Positions 23,519-34,573 of a stretch of DNA of 64,000 bases are shown here, one piece after another. How positions within the stretch are numbered: the first letter of the stretch is position 1; the number at the start of each line of letters is the position of its first letter. Origin of the DNA: Cacajao melanocephalus (lineage: Eukaryota; Chordata; Mammalia; Primates; Pitheciidae); NCBI GenBank assembly GCA_963573385.1, contig CAUYLG010059294.1, positions 62,001-126,000 on the forward strand, written 5' to 3'. The position numbers and the translations under genes were made by a program. Under the pieces are notes generated by a model. The model saw only the letters and a list, made by a program, of their open reading frames with translations, searched no databases and was not told where the DNA came from.

Positions 23519-23885
23519 TGTATTAGTCTGCTGTCACGCTGCTATGAAGAAATATTTGAGATTGGATAATTTAGAAGAGAAAGATGTTTAATTGGCTCAC
23601 AGTTCTGCATGGCTGGGGAGGCCTCAGGAAACTTACAATCATGATGGAAGGCACGTGTTCACAGGGTGGCTGGAGAGAGAATGAGTGCAAGCAGGGGAAA
23701 CGCCAGACACTCATAAAACCATCAGATCTCCTGAGATTCACTCATTATCATGAGAACAGCATGGGGAAAACTGCCCCATGATTCAATTACATTCACCTGG
23801 TCCCACTCTTGATATATGGGGATTATGGGGATTATAATTCAGGGTGAGATTTAAGTGGGGACACAGAGCTAAATAAACCATATCA
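23519..23885 (-). mobile_element. MST-type (ERVL-MaLR) solo LTR
   Basis: A reverse-complement MST LTR. The plus strand begins TGTATTAGTCTGCTGTC, passes GGCTCACAGTTCTGCATGGC and GATCTCCTGAGATTCACTC, and ends AATAAACCATATCA. A 5-bp target-site duplication CTGGG/CTGGA (23514-23518 and 23886-23890) marks a clean solo LTR. The 65-codon frame inside is not a gene. Confidence 0.93.
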
Positions 23886-25695
23886 CTGGATAGAAAATAC
23901 ATAATAAAATAGAAAACATGCTCTGCACTCTGTCTCTCAGCTTAGAACATAAAGGCAGGAAGAAGGAGTGAGAGATTTATGTATAAAATGAGAAATCAGA
24001 ATTGGGTCGAAGGTCGCTGGAAAAAAATGACCAGATGAAGCAAGGAGAGTGAAGAAGAAGAAAAACAACTGGATTGCAATTTCTAAAGAAGGAATATTGA
24101 AAAGTTTCAGGGTGAACAACTCTAGCTTTAAAATGTGAATTGTAATGTAAAAGTGAAAAGATGCCAAAAATTTCTGAAGCAACCCTAGGAATAGGGTGTT
24201 ATTCCCCAGAAAGAATCTATGCAGGTTCCATTTCACTGTACTCCCTCCCAGCAGTCCCCTATCATCCTTGGCTGAGAAGCCTCAGTTAAGGATCATATGC
24301 CAGTGATGGTTTGTCTGAATGTCTGTCTATATTCTAGACCACAAGTCAGAAGTTCAAAGGCGGAAACTCAGTTCAGACTCTTTTGCAATCATTACTGTGT
24401 TGCTTAAAGGTCACAAATACGTTGAGTAAATAAAAACAGTCTGTTTTTAAAATGAAGCTCCTGAAACATAACCTGATACTAAAAGATGTTCTGAGTTATT
24501 TTTTTAAAACTGTAGATTCTACTAAATTAGGCTCTATGTTTCCAGTTGCTACTATTTAGAATTCGATGTATGATAGTTTCACAGTTTCCTTTGGTTGGTT
24601 TTCCTTTTAATGGAATTCCTAATATATCCATTAAAAAAAATTTTTCAAACTGTCTTCCAAACTAACCTTTCCTCTGAACCTGTGCTTCTTAATTGTCAAT
24701 GTGTTTGTTTTGTTCCTGCATTCTTTTAAAGAAATACAACAAAATGGGAGGAAATGTGTCAAGGTCGCTATTGAGAACAGAGAACAGAACTCTAAAGGAA
24801 GATTGCTACCAAGAGAATTGTGTTTAAAGCCAGAGAAAATCACTATGATTTTGTTTTTCTTTGTGTGAGTTCTTTTCTACACGTTGATTGTGGCTGTGGC
24901 AAGTAACAGAACGGAAGAGAGAAGCCATTTTAGGACATGCCTGGCAGCACGCAGATGATTTGGGACACAGAGGAATTACAGATCCCCCCACCGTAATAGA
25001 AGGAAGAAACTACAGGCCAGGAAAAGACAAGGAAAGAACAATTGAAGACCATTCCAGCCAAGAGATCAGGACTTATAAGCAGATGCTAACTGGAAGTTCA
25101 ACTAACTCAGAATGGAAACTGGGAAGAGAAGAGGAAAGCTGTCAGAGTGAATGAATTAACTTTATAGAGAAGTATAATGCCACACCCATCCACCTATCTC
25201 AATATCAAATAACCACCATTCTTCAAGCCTAAATCATAGCTTCTTCTGGAATTCTTTCTTGACAACCCCAGAGTGACACATTTTCTTCTAGGCTCCTTTA
25301 GTTCTCAAGGGTGCACTTCTCATTTGTTAGTCAACATATACCACCTTGTATCCTGGTTACATTTCATGTGTGATGTGTGTACTCTCCTGTGCTGAAGCTT
25401 TTACGATTTCTTTTTTGCAACTTCTAGATTGTCTTTTACTTAAATATTTAACTACTGTGTTAAATACAATTACATCCTATGATCATCTGATGACATCAAA
25501 ATCCCTCATATGAGTAATACTGTAATCATCTCAAATCGAGTTCAAAAGATAGACTCTATTCTGTAGCACTTTGCACCATGTACAAGATTGGGAAATTGAT
25601 GCCATGTCATTGGCATATGGAAGGTGTTCACAAACTAGCCCCAGACATTGTCAGATCAGTTGTATTTCCTTGGTATGCTTCACATGATCTGAAAT
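23886..25695. other. Mostly unassigned DNA
   Basis: A purine-rich segment at about 23935-24070 and unique DNA after it. The 88-codon plus-strand frame at 24888-25154 is hydrophilic and resembles nothing I know. 25200-25420 has L2-like pyrimidine blocks (CCACCATTCTTCAAGCC; TTCTTTCTTGACAACCCC) but is too weak to call. Confidence 0.35.
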
Positions 25696-25850
25696 TATTG
25701 TGTTCCCCGCTTTTGCATTTTTCTCCCCACTAAACTGTAAGCTCTGTGTGTGCCAGGAGGCTTTCTGTCTTGTTCACTAACAAATCTTTAGGGCCTAGAA
25801 AAGCAGCACTTAGCAGGTGTTTCATACCTGTTGAATGGAAAAACTGTTGT
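25696..25850 (+). mobile_element. L2 3' end fragment
   Basis: CTCCCCACTAAACTGTAAGC, then GCCAGGAGGCTTTCTGTCTTG, TTCACTAACAAATCTTTAGG and GCAGGTGTTTCATACCTGTT followed by GAATGGAA. This is the typical L2 3' terminus in correct order. Confidence 0.8.
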
Positions 25851-26439
25851 TGATTCTAACCATATAATATGAAGTCCTATAATCCAAAAGTCTTGACAGA
25901 TCTTATAAAATTAGGACTTTAATGTAAGGATTAGGTAAGGTCTCTACTGATGTAGAAAGATGTTAAAAGGTGCAAAAGCAAATACGCCATAGGCCTGCCT
26001 GCAAAAAGGAGAAAAACTTTTAGGAAGAGGATAGTATAACTTCTCTAAGACCCACGTGAAGATTCCAGCTTACTATTTGCCAAGTCTTTATGGAATTATC
26101 ATTAGTTGTATGTTCTGTACTGTGTTTTATGACTACCAACATGGGTGTTCAAAGTTGTCTTTGCAATTAGGCTGTACATTTAGTTACACTCCTCATACGA
26201 TTATCCATAGCAGAACTTGAGCCATTTGTCTTGCCTCTTGAAGTCCATCCTTCCGTGTTACCTCCTTGGCTTATGTACATTATAGGAGTAACTCATAAAG
26301 GACAAAGCGCTCACACACTGGTCTTTGTTCCCTACTGCACTTCAAGAGTAGAAGCTTAAGTCAGTGCAGCCGCAGAAGAGAGCAAAATGACACCCGTGTA
26401 GATGAAGATAATCACATCCCAAGCCTTGGGGAAATACAC
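25851..26439. other. Unique DNA
   Basis: No named repeat or credible gene. Confidence 0.4.
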
Positions 26440-26900
26440 ATGTGAATAAAAAGGCATATACAAGAAAGTTCTTTGCAGCCTTGTCAATAAAAGCAAAAAA
26501 TTAGACATAACCTAAAGTTTTATTAAGTTGAAAACAGATAAATACATCATGATATATTCACACAAGGGACTATTTCTCAGCAGTCAAAACAAATGAATTA
26601 CTGCTATATCTGTCAACATGAATAAATCTAAAAACATAATGTTGAGTGAAAAAAGTTAGATATAATACACTTTATATATAGTTTAAAATCTGCTAAAAGC
26701 ACCATAAAACTTATGTATGCATAAATATATAGCAAATGCATATGAGAGAATAAGTCCTGATTTAATAATAGTGCTTACTTCTATGAATAGAAGAAAGGGG
26801 GTGGATAAAATTGAGGAAAACATGGGCTCACAAGTGTATATGCAATGTTTAATTGATTCTTTTAAAATCTTCAAGAAAAAATGTTTTATAATATTAAGGT
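26440..26900 (+). mobile_element. Old L1M ORF2 end and 3'UTR fragment
   Basis: Sense L1M order: AAGTTCTTTGCAGCCTTGTC, then AGATAAATACATCATGATAT, CAAGGGACTATTTCTCAGCA and AACATAATGTTGAGTG, followed by an AT-rich 3'UTR. Heavily diverged. The short frames on both strands at 26683-26910 are by-products. Confidence 0.75.
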
Positions 26901-26988
26901 AGTTATGCACAAGAATGTTATATCACTTACTGTACTTGCTGTGTGTTTGAAACATTGAAATAATAAATACTTACTTAACAAAAACACA

Positions 26989-27567
26989 TTCATTTCCGAC
27001 CCTGGCCCCGGACGGTACAGCTGCCGAGATATTGATGCCTAAGAAGAACCGGATTGCCATTTATGAAAGGACGTAGCCATGGTGACCAAGAAGGATGTCC
27101 ACATGCCTAACCACTTGGAGCTGGCAGACAAGAATATGCCCAACCTTCAGATCATAAAGACCATGCAGGCTCTCAAGTTCCAAGGCTACGTGAAGGAACA
27201 GTTCGCCTGGAGACATTTCTAGTGCTACCTTACCAGTGAGAGTATCCAGAATCTCCGTGATTACCTTCATCTGCCCCTGGAGATTGTGCACAGCTGTCCA
27301 GAGATTAGCAGGCCTCAGCCTAAAGATCTGGAGAGTGAACGACCTGCAAGACTTACAAGAGCGGGAGCCGACAGAGATACCTACAGGAGTGCTGTGCCCC
27401 CTGGTGCCACAAAACAGCCAAGGCTGGGGCTGGGTCAGCAACTGAAATCCAGTTTAGAGGCAGAGTTGGTGGTGGACATGGTCAGCCACCTCAGTAAAAT
27501 TGGAGAGTATTATTTTGCACTGAATAAACTTAGCAGCCAAAAAACCAAACCAAAACAACAAACAACA
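26989..27567 (+). pseudogene. RPS10P: Processed pseudogene of ribosomal protein S10
   Basis: An intronless copy of RPS10 mRNA, the gene for a 165-residue protein of the 40S ribosomal subunit. Visible parts are a short GC-rich 5'UTR, the coding region (about 27029-27497), a brief 3'UTR with AATAAA at 27523-27528 and a degenerate A-rich tail (27539-27567). Recognisable peptides in order are [52 protein letters not shown] and SAVPPGA. It is dead: the initiator ATG is ATA (27029-27031), a net 10-bp deletion after IAIYE shifts frame, TAG replaces a Tyr codon at 27220-27222, and the C-terminal glycine-rich tail is altered. The upstream neighbour is an L1M tail. Target-site duplications are not clear. 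The specific pseudogene number cannot be given from sequence alone. Confidence 0.95.
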
Positions 27568-28620
27568 TTTAAAAGCCCAAAGAAAAAACAATGTATTCAC
27601 AAAAGGCGAGTTAAAGTTATTGAGGTTGAAATAAGACTGGCAAAAGGAAAGGAAATGAGAAGTGAAACTGAACAAGATGGAGAAGATGCAGGAGGGAGCG
27701 TGAGAAAGAGATCCAGAGAAATAGGTGAGACCTGAAAGAAAAGACCGACTGGGAAAGTCCCAAGTGATAAAGAGTGAGAACGGAGAAGTTACATCAATGC
27801 AAGGCAGTGGCTCATGCGTCAATGGGAAACAAAATGGGAAACAGAGCTAGCACCGTCTGCAGACCACAATAGGAGTATCAGCAAAGATGTATTACATCAC
27901 TGCAAAGCAAATTACGGAAACACATAATTAGTTCCCTTTCTAAAAGTCAATATGCTAGGGTAAAGTTAAGAACGTCCTAGGAGCCAATTAGCAAAATGCT
28001 GCTATTAGAGGCAAGGGTGACTGGAAGAAAACTATTGTTCTGATTGTTTCTCAAATCTAGTTTAATTGTGCTAGTAGAATGATGCAGTGATATATGAACT
28101 GTAATCATGACTCAACCCCTTCCACCCTTCATAGGTAAGAGGTGGTAAAGGGCAAGAAGATTGTCTTTCCCTCAGAACAATGAAAGAAGGCAAGGTGACA
28201 CAACAATACACCAATGCGTGTCAAGAGATTCTATTGCAGCACCAAACAGCAGCATCTCTACACAGAGAAATGGGTCTCCACTGGACATTCAAACCAGGAT
28301 AATTGATTGTAAATCTATGACTCACCAAATCTTACCTGTCAATGGGGACTAGAAGAATATTACAGTGAGCCAGGCTGCCATTTATTAAATGGGAACTTGC
28401 TGACAGGTATCATATTTCTATTAGGGAAGGAAAAAAAAGCAACCTTCTTGGGAATTTCTATTCATATTAACTGCCTCATTTGACTTGTGCACCCTTGTTT
28501 TTGACCAGGAAATAGAAAATTAGATATCGTTTCATGCGAGAGTTTATTTTCTTTAAGTAATCTAGAAAGCAAGATAAGAGAGAAAGAAGCATAGAGAACA
28601 AAAGAGAAACAGAGTTGAAC
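27568..28620. other. Unique DNA downstream of the pseudogene
   Basis: A purine-rich stretch (27600-27780) and unique sequence with no named repeat. The 149-codon frame at 27286-27735 and the 122-codon minus-strand frame at 27454-27822 are chance frames running through the pseudogene and its flank. Confidence 0.45.
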
Positions 28621-29147
28621 GGCAGAGAGATTGAGAAAATAAACGCCTCCAACCAGAATCAGATCCCTCACCAAGGAAATGTTGACAGCTATTTTTTTCA
28701 TTAAGGAAAACATAGAAGCTTTTAAACTGTAGGCTCTGTTGAATTCTGTAAAAATCAACTCTGCACTTCCCTTGTCTATCCTGAAGTGGCACTAAAAATA
28801 AAAACTCATTCCATTAGTTGGTTAACTAACCTCAATGTACCTGTTAATTGACTATTAGATTGACACTTTTTTTGAACAGAGATCTTTCTCGAGATCGTCC
28901 ATGTTTTTAAATACATAGAATTTGAAGAATTTAAGACTTTCAGTGTCAGTCTTTAAAAAACATAAAAGTGTAAGTAAAAATACTTGTGAGTAGCCTCCAA
29001 AACAGTTTCTTCTCAAGAATAATTAATTATTAAACTTGTCTGTACAAAATTATTTACTGTGGGTTGTTTTGACTCAATTTTATAGCCATATTCTCTGCTG
29101 TGATATTCAGTTTTTATTAACTCTATTTTTAAATGATGTAGCTTCAA
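28621..29147 (+). repeat. Left arm of a large inverted duplication
   Basis: About 527 bp that recurs as its reverse complement at 30425-30964. Shared landmarks are GGCAGAGAGATTGAGAAAAT at the outer end, CATTCCATTAGTTGGTTAAC in the middle and AAATGATGTAGCTTCAA at the inner end. Identity is about 88-90% by eye with small indels. I recognise no repeat family. A minus-strand frame (28462-28758) is partly conserved in the other arm. Confidence 0.92.
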
Positions 29148-29644
29148 TTTTGTCCAAATTTATTCTAAGCAGTTCAGAGGGCATTTGCAGATACCCAGTT
29201 CCCTAATGCAGCAGTCATCCTGACTCCTGGCTTATCTGCTTATTACAAACAAACAGATGTGATGGGAAAGGTGATGGGGAGTAAACAGTGCAATTGACTC
29301 TTATTAAATTTTAGATTTCAACTAGAAGTTAGTACATTTGATTTCTGCATTAAAATAATGGTATATACCATAACATTTATGTCTAGAAATGCCAAGGCAA
29401 CAAATCAAATGGCTCCTCCAAACTACGTCCTCATTTTAGAAAATCAGAGGACTTTAGAAGCATATCTCATAGTTCAATTTCCATGTAATGGACATTGTTG
29501 ACAGATGATATTCTAGACTGAAAATGTGAAGTATGGCCATTTTTTTGTAAACTGTTGATTCAGTAACTGAAAAAATGTTACTGCCCCAAAACACTTGCTT
29601 TTATCAAGCTTCATTTTATTTCCCTGTGTTCTTAATTTTTTAAA

Positions 29645-29870
29645 AAGTTTTTTTTATTATTATACTTTAAATTTTGGGATACATGTGCAGAACATTCAGG
29701 TTTGTTACATAGTGCCATGGAGGTATGCTGCACCCATCAACCTGTCATCTACATTAGGTATTTCTTCTAATGCTATCCCTTCCCTATCCCCATATCCCTT
29801 AAAAGGCCCCGGGGTATAGTGTTCCCCTCCCTGTGTCTGTGCATTCTCATTGTTCAACTCCAACTTATGA
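29645..29870 (-). mobile_element. Truncated L1 3' end
   Basis: A T-run and TATTATTATACTTTAAATTT, then GATACATGTGCAGAACATTC, GTTTGTTACATAGTGCCATG, and finally GTGCATTCTCATTGTTCAAC. This is the reverse complement of the last 230 bp of L1. It lies only in the spacer of the inverted duplication. Confidence 0.88.
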
Positions 29871-30091
29871 GTGAGAATCTGTACTTGGGAACAACCTCGT
29901 TCAGAACAACAACTGCTTCTAAGGTCTTGACAGCCCTCAAAATAATTCATGGCAACTTTATTTTCTGTCTCTAGCCTTCCCTACTCTAGGACGCTTATCG
30001 TTAACATTTGTCAGCAGCACCTCATGGACACACTACACAGACCCTCCATTACCCTGATTGCCCATGTGCCAGACCACTTTTGGCTCACATT

Positions 30092-30180
30092 CAGGATGGT
30101 GGTTAAAATTCCTGAGCTGTAGAGACAGAGAGAGCTTGCTTGAAATCTCGGCTTTGCTGCCTTTTAGCTCCATGGCTTAG
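30092..30180 (+). mobile_element. MIR fragment
   Basis: GTGGTTAAAATTCCTGAGC, then CTTGAAATCTCGGCTTTGC and TGCCTTTTAGCTCCATGGC, the 5' half of a MIR in sense orientation. Confidence 0.6.
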
Positions 30181-30424
30181 TGGGATGTTGGTCACCCCAG
30201 GCCTCCTTCACTGAACTTCCCCTTGAATTGCCAGCATCTACACCATTTCCTCTCCAGGAGTGTCCTCAGACTTCAGAAGCCTGCTTTGTCTGCCAATACA
30301 AAGAGTGGGAAGTACCTAGAAATTTACACACCCTCAGAATGAGCCTTAACAAATCACTGTTCAGTGATGGACAACCTCCCTAGCAGAGCTCCTCCATGCT
30401 GATAGACTAAAGCTACACTGAGAC

Positions 30425-30964
30425 CTTGAAGCTACATCATTTAAAAATAGAGTTAAAATAGCACCCCTGAATATCACAGCAGAGAACATGGCTACAAAAT
30501 TGAGTCAAAACAACCCAAGGTAAATAATCTTGTACAGACAAGTTTAATAATTAATTATTCTTCTTAAGAAGAAACTGTTTTGGAGGCTATCTGCAGATTT
30601 TTACTTATGCTTTTACGTTTTTTAAAGACTGATATTGAAGGTCTTAAATTATTCAAATTCTATGTATTTACTTTAAAAACACTGAAGATCTTGAGAAAGA
30701 TCTCTTTGTTCAAAAATAGTGTTAATCTAAATAGTCAATTAACAGGTACATTGAGGGTAGTTAACCAACTAATGGAATGAGTTTTTATTTTTTAGTGCCA
30801 CTTCAGGATAGACAAGAAAAGTGCAGAGTAGATTTTTACAGAATTCAACAGTCTGCAATTTAAAAGCTTCTATGTTTTCCTTAGTGAAAAAAATAGCTGT
30901 CAACATTTTCTCGGTGATGGACCTGATTCTGGTTGGAAACATTTATTTTCTCAATCTCTCTGCC
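30425..30964 (-). repeat. Right arm of the large inverted duplication
   Basis: About 540 bp, the reverse complement of 28621-29147. It starts TTGAAGCTACATCATTTAAA and ends TTTTCTCAATCTCTCTGCC, after which the flanks diverge abruptly. The plus-strand frame at 30821-31123 shares about 34 aligned residues with the minus-strand frame of the left arm. Confidence 0.92.
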
Positions 30965-32185
30965 TTTCATTCTCTTGTTTCTCCTCCCTGCCCTGCTTCT
31001 CTCATTGTCCTACTGGTTTCTCCTGGAAGCATTTTCTTAGCAAAGCACTTGCCCCAGAATCCTCACCTCTGTTTCTGTGTCAGGGAAACCTGGCTGAAAA
31101 TGAGAAATTATTATAACCTCTAAACCCCATTTTCCATAACTATACATGGGATGCAAATGGTATCTCCTTCTAGAATTAATTTAGGGAACAAATAAGAAAA
31201 AGCACATAGCATGTCATAGTTTCGTGCCTGATGCAAATGCTTGCTAAAATGTAACTATGATTATCAGATGTTCTGGCAGAGATGAAACAGGATATTCAAA
31301 ATACAGAAAATTCAGGGCTTTTCCTCCTCAAGTTTTGGAGGCCATGTTTCCACTAAGGAAGCTCAAGAATGCTGGCTTCCCTTGAAAGGGCATGGTACTG
31401 TGGACTGCCACAGAATTCAAGCTCCCTGCAAAGGTGTCGAAGGACTTGTACACGACAGCCGGACACTGCTCAGCAGTCTGTGCTGCTTTTCTTTCTGTTG
31501 GCAATGAGCCAAGCAGCCCAGATCACCAGTGGCACTATTTTGCTGTCCTCTCTGGGGCATCAAGAGAAGAAGAATGTTTCCTACATAGAACAGAGAAAGT
31601 CAAAATCCAGAATACATGTCCCAAATATTGATTTCAAGAGTTCTTGTACAGGTTAAATGTGATATAAATCTATATGCCAAATTAGTATAGAAAAACTGAG
31701 GCTTTATGTTTTTCATTTGGTTCAATGGACTGCATATTTGAGAGGTATAACATCGTGCAGCCAGTTATGAGATTGATATTCGAGGGTTGCACTCACCCAG
31801 CTGCAAAGCTCAATGTGGGTTATATACGCAGCTGAAGGGAACTAGGCAGCGATTTTTAATTAATTAGCAATTTTGAGCCTCTCAAGCTAAAAGCTACCTT
31901 AATGATAAAAAGAGAACTGATATAAGAAGGCAAGAGAATTTGAAACATTCAGCCTGAAACAACAGAGAGATGCCCAGTACCGAGCTTTTAAGCAGGAACC
32001 TATCTTTTACTCAGCCATTCTATGCTAGCTATTAATATTTTATGGTTATAAAAATTATAAATAAATGAAAATCAGCTTAATATTTTGAGTTCATTAAGAG
32101 CCTTTTGGCCTCTGAAGAAAATCATTTTCGCTGGACTCTGACATCATTCGCTCTTGAGTAAAAACAACAATCTTCTATTTATTTG
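30965..32185. other. Unique DNA with a GC-richer patch
   Basis: No named repeat. 31369-31656 is locally GC-richer and open in two plus frames (95 and 79 codons). Neither product is recognisable. I do not call a gene. Confidence 0.4.
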
Positions 32186-32189
32186 TATA

Positions 32190-32610
32190 ATGTAAATCAG
32201 GGCACAGCAAATGCTACCCCAAAGTATTTTTGGAGGGCCTCCAAAAATGTGAGATTTGACCATAAATTCTGTGACCCACCTTGCCTGAAAGTAAGTCATA
32301 AGATGCTCATTCCAGATAGGTCCTTTACCGCAACTGGAGAGAAAGAATGCTACACAGACAAGCCAAGGAGAATCTGAATACACAGCTCTCTTTGGTTCCC
32401 CTTTAATCTATTGCCATTAGAGCATACCCTTCTATTCAATCGCATTTCTACATGGCTCTCCATTCTTCATTAAATCGAAGCATAAAAATGGACAGTTTTC
32501 TCTGGGTCTCTGGGTCTTTATTTTTGAAGGCTCCTGTGTCACATAAAATTTTGATTAAGTACGTTTGTTGTGCTTTTCTCTTTTTAACCTGTTAATGTAG
32601 GAGTGCTGGT
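32190..32610 (+). mobile_element. Probable ERV LTR (family not assigned)
   Basis: The 3' part, AGCATAAAAATGGACAGTT, CTCTGGGTCTCTGGGTCTT, GGCTCCTGTGTCACATAAAA, then TTTTCTCTTTTTAACCTGTT, reads like the R/U5 end of an ERV1-type LTR. The upstream part includes a perfect 10-bp-arm hairpin at 32227-32247. No duplicated flanks found and no coding content. Confidence 0.5.
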
Positions 32611-32689
32611 TGTGTCCCTTATGATGGATGTGGAAGGATATCATAGCTCTCTGCCCCTACATATACCTACTATGATTGCTAAAACCAAC

Positions 32690-32850
32690 ATAGTGCTTTA
32701 TGATTCATAAAGTCTCATTATACATTATGATTGCATTTATTCTTCAAAGCAAAGATAGAGAAAAGTTATTATTACCCTTAGCCCTATGTTAGAGATAAAA
32801 TAAGATTTTCAGTCCATCCAGGATCACAAAGTAAGTGGTGATGCTGAACT
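32690..32850 (+). mobile_element. MIR fragment
   Basis: TAGTGCTTTATGATTCATAA, then TTATTATTACCCTTAGCCC, and GGATCACAAAGTAAGTGGTG follow the MIR order. Diverged. Confidence 0.65.
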
Positions 32851-32994
32851 ACTGAGATATCCTTTAATTCCAAATTGCATTGTTACCTCACTCACATCAA
32901 CCTATGTAAAAATCTTGTTGATTTTTAAACAAGAGAGTCTGCTTCATAAGTTAAAATGATCAAAATATCGAGCAAAGGAAATTAACTTCTTTTC

Positions 32995-33135
32995 TTTTTT
33001 TTTTTTTTTTTTTTGGTTCAGGGCATATGTGTACAGGTCTGTTACATGAGTATATTGTATAATGCCGAGATTTGGGCTTTTAAGAGAACCCATCACACAA
33101 ATAGTGAATATAGTACCCAGTGGGGTACTTTGAGA
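32995..33135 (-). mobile_element. L1 3'UTR end (truncated)
   Basis: A run of about 17 T, then GGTTCAGGGCATATGTGTAC, GGTCTGTTACATGAGTATAT, and ATAGTGAATATAGTACCCAG. This is the reverse complement of an L1PB/L1MA-type 3' terminus with its A-tail on the left. Confidence 0.75.
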
Positions 33136-33739
33136 CTCAACTTGTTTCTTAATATCAGTCAGTTTAATTCCTACTAAGTGGTAAATATAATTACTTATCT
33201 TCCTTTAAATACTGATTTAAGAGAAATACCCATATCTACCTTACTTCTCCCATTAGATAGTAAGGGTTAGAGACATGTCAGTAACATACTAACAGTTTTG
33301 ATACACAAAGCCTAATTTTTGTTTGGAAATTGTTTCTTACATGAATGAGTGAATGAATGTACTCAGGAATGCACTAGTAAAAGAGAATTATCATCCATGA
33401 ACAATGCTCAGAAACAGCTTATGATATTGACGAATTTAGAAAAAATATATACATGGAAATAGCAAATAAGTGCAAAACCAAATAATACTAGTGATGAGGT
33501 TACCAGAGTTTCATTCAACAGAGAAATGCCCTGCTAGAGAAGAGTGCATGGAAGCTGTAGGTTATGTTCTCAGTGCTTCATCCACCTATCCTAGCATCAC
33601 TTTACCAGTTTTTCTCTCACAAGCTCCCTGTACCTCCATTCCCAACAGCTGGCACTCAGGTGTCTTTGGCAGAGAGAAGCTGGAAATGCATGTGAATGTA
33701 TGTCCCTTTCCACCAGGCACAGCCCTTATTCAATGCCTA
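33136..33739. other. Unique DNA
   Basis: No certain repeat. The 104-codon plus-strand frame at 33470-33784 leads into the LTR-like segment downstream and has no recognisable domain. Confidence 0.35.
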
Positions 33740-34010
33740 GTCATATCTGGGCTTCTGTCCCTGAATGAGGCATATCGAGTATAACCAGCACAGTCTCCAA
33801 AGCTCCCCTTTGAGGCTAAGCCAAAGTGATCCTTCATGGGACCTCACTCCATCTCATACCCTTACTTAGCCCCCTTCTCACCCAGGCCCCACTTCCCTCC
33901 TCCCTTATTTTTTTTCTTGACCATTCCTAATAAACCACTTTCATAAAAATCCTCTTTTGGTGGGGGGGAACCCAATCTAAAAAAAAAGAAGGCTGAAACT
34001 GAGCTGGGCT
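33740..34010 (+). mobile_element. LTR-like repeat, same unnamed family as 48.0 kb
   Basis: CCAAAGCTCCCCTTTGAGG, CATGGGACCTCACTCCATCT, CTTGACCATTCCTAATAAAC, then ATCCTCTTTTGG and GAACCCAATCTAA. The same block order is seen at 48000-48240. The AATAAA followed by a GAACCCAA..TAA end suggests an LTR 3' region. Confidence 0.5.
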
Positions 34011-34192
34011 TTAAAAATGCTTCAAATTTGAGTGTTGTGCCAAAAATTTCATTCCAGGAAAGGGAAAATGTAATGAGCAAAGGCCTGAATCTGTGGAGGT
34101 TTTGTATTGTTAATGTAGGTGTTAGGAGTGGTGGGAAAAGCCTTCCTGACAACTAACATGGGTGTTGTAGAGACAGGAGTATCAACCTGGGT
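34011..34192 (-). mobile_element. L2 fragment (antisense), left of MST LTR
   Basis: TTCATTCCAGGAAAGGGAAA, then GAGCAAAGGCCTGAATCTG, resembles antisense L2. It appears to continue after the LTR at 34574 (GAACTTGATGTGATAAG..). Confidence 0.5.
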
Positions 34193-34568
34193 TGATATGG
34201 CTTGGCTGTGTCCCCACCCAAAATCTCATATTGAATTATAATCTCCATAATCCCCATGTGTCAAAGGAGAGACCAGGTAGAGGTAATTGAATCATGGGGA
34301 CAGTTTCCCCCATGTTGTTCTTGTGATAGTGAGTTTTCATGAGATCTCATGGTTTTATAAGCGTTTGGTGGTTTTTCCTGCATTCATTTCTCCTTCCTGG
34401 CCCCTTGTGAAGATGGTGTCTTGCTTCCCCTTCACCTTCCACTCGTTATTGTAAGCTTCCTGAGGCCTCCCCAACCAGACTGAAGTGTGAGTCAATTAAA
34501 CCTCTTTTCTTTGTAAATTACACAGTCTCGGGCAGTTCTTTATAGCAGAGTGAAAACAAACGAATACG
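34193..34568 (+). mobile_element. MST-type (ERVL-MaLR) solo LTR
   Basis: It begins TGATATGGCTTGGCTGTGTC and runs through ATTGAATCATGGGGACAG, CATGAGATCTCATGGTTTTA and CAATTAAACCTCTTTTC to ACAGTCTCGGGCAGTTC and CGAATACG. The flanking TGGGT (34188-34192) and TAGGT (34569-34573) form a 4-of-5 target-site duplication. Confidence 0.93.
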
Positions 34569-34573
34569 TAGGT

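Larger units (their letters stand above)
29148..30424. other. Spacer between the inverted arms
   Basis: About 1.28 kb that separates the arms. It holds an L1 3' end (29645-29870, minus) and a MIR (30092-30180), both annotated separately. The rest is unique. Confidence 0.6.

Noticed and set aside
24888..25154. 88-codon hydrophilic ORF
   Set aside because: No domain, no start context or neighbouring exon evidence; not enough to call a gene.
27286..27822. 149-codon plus and 122-codon minus ORFs around the RPS10 copy
   Set aside because: Both are out of the RPS10 reading frame and run from the pseudogene into purine-rich flank; chance frames.
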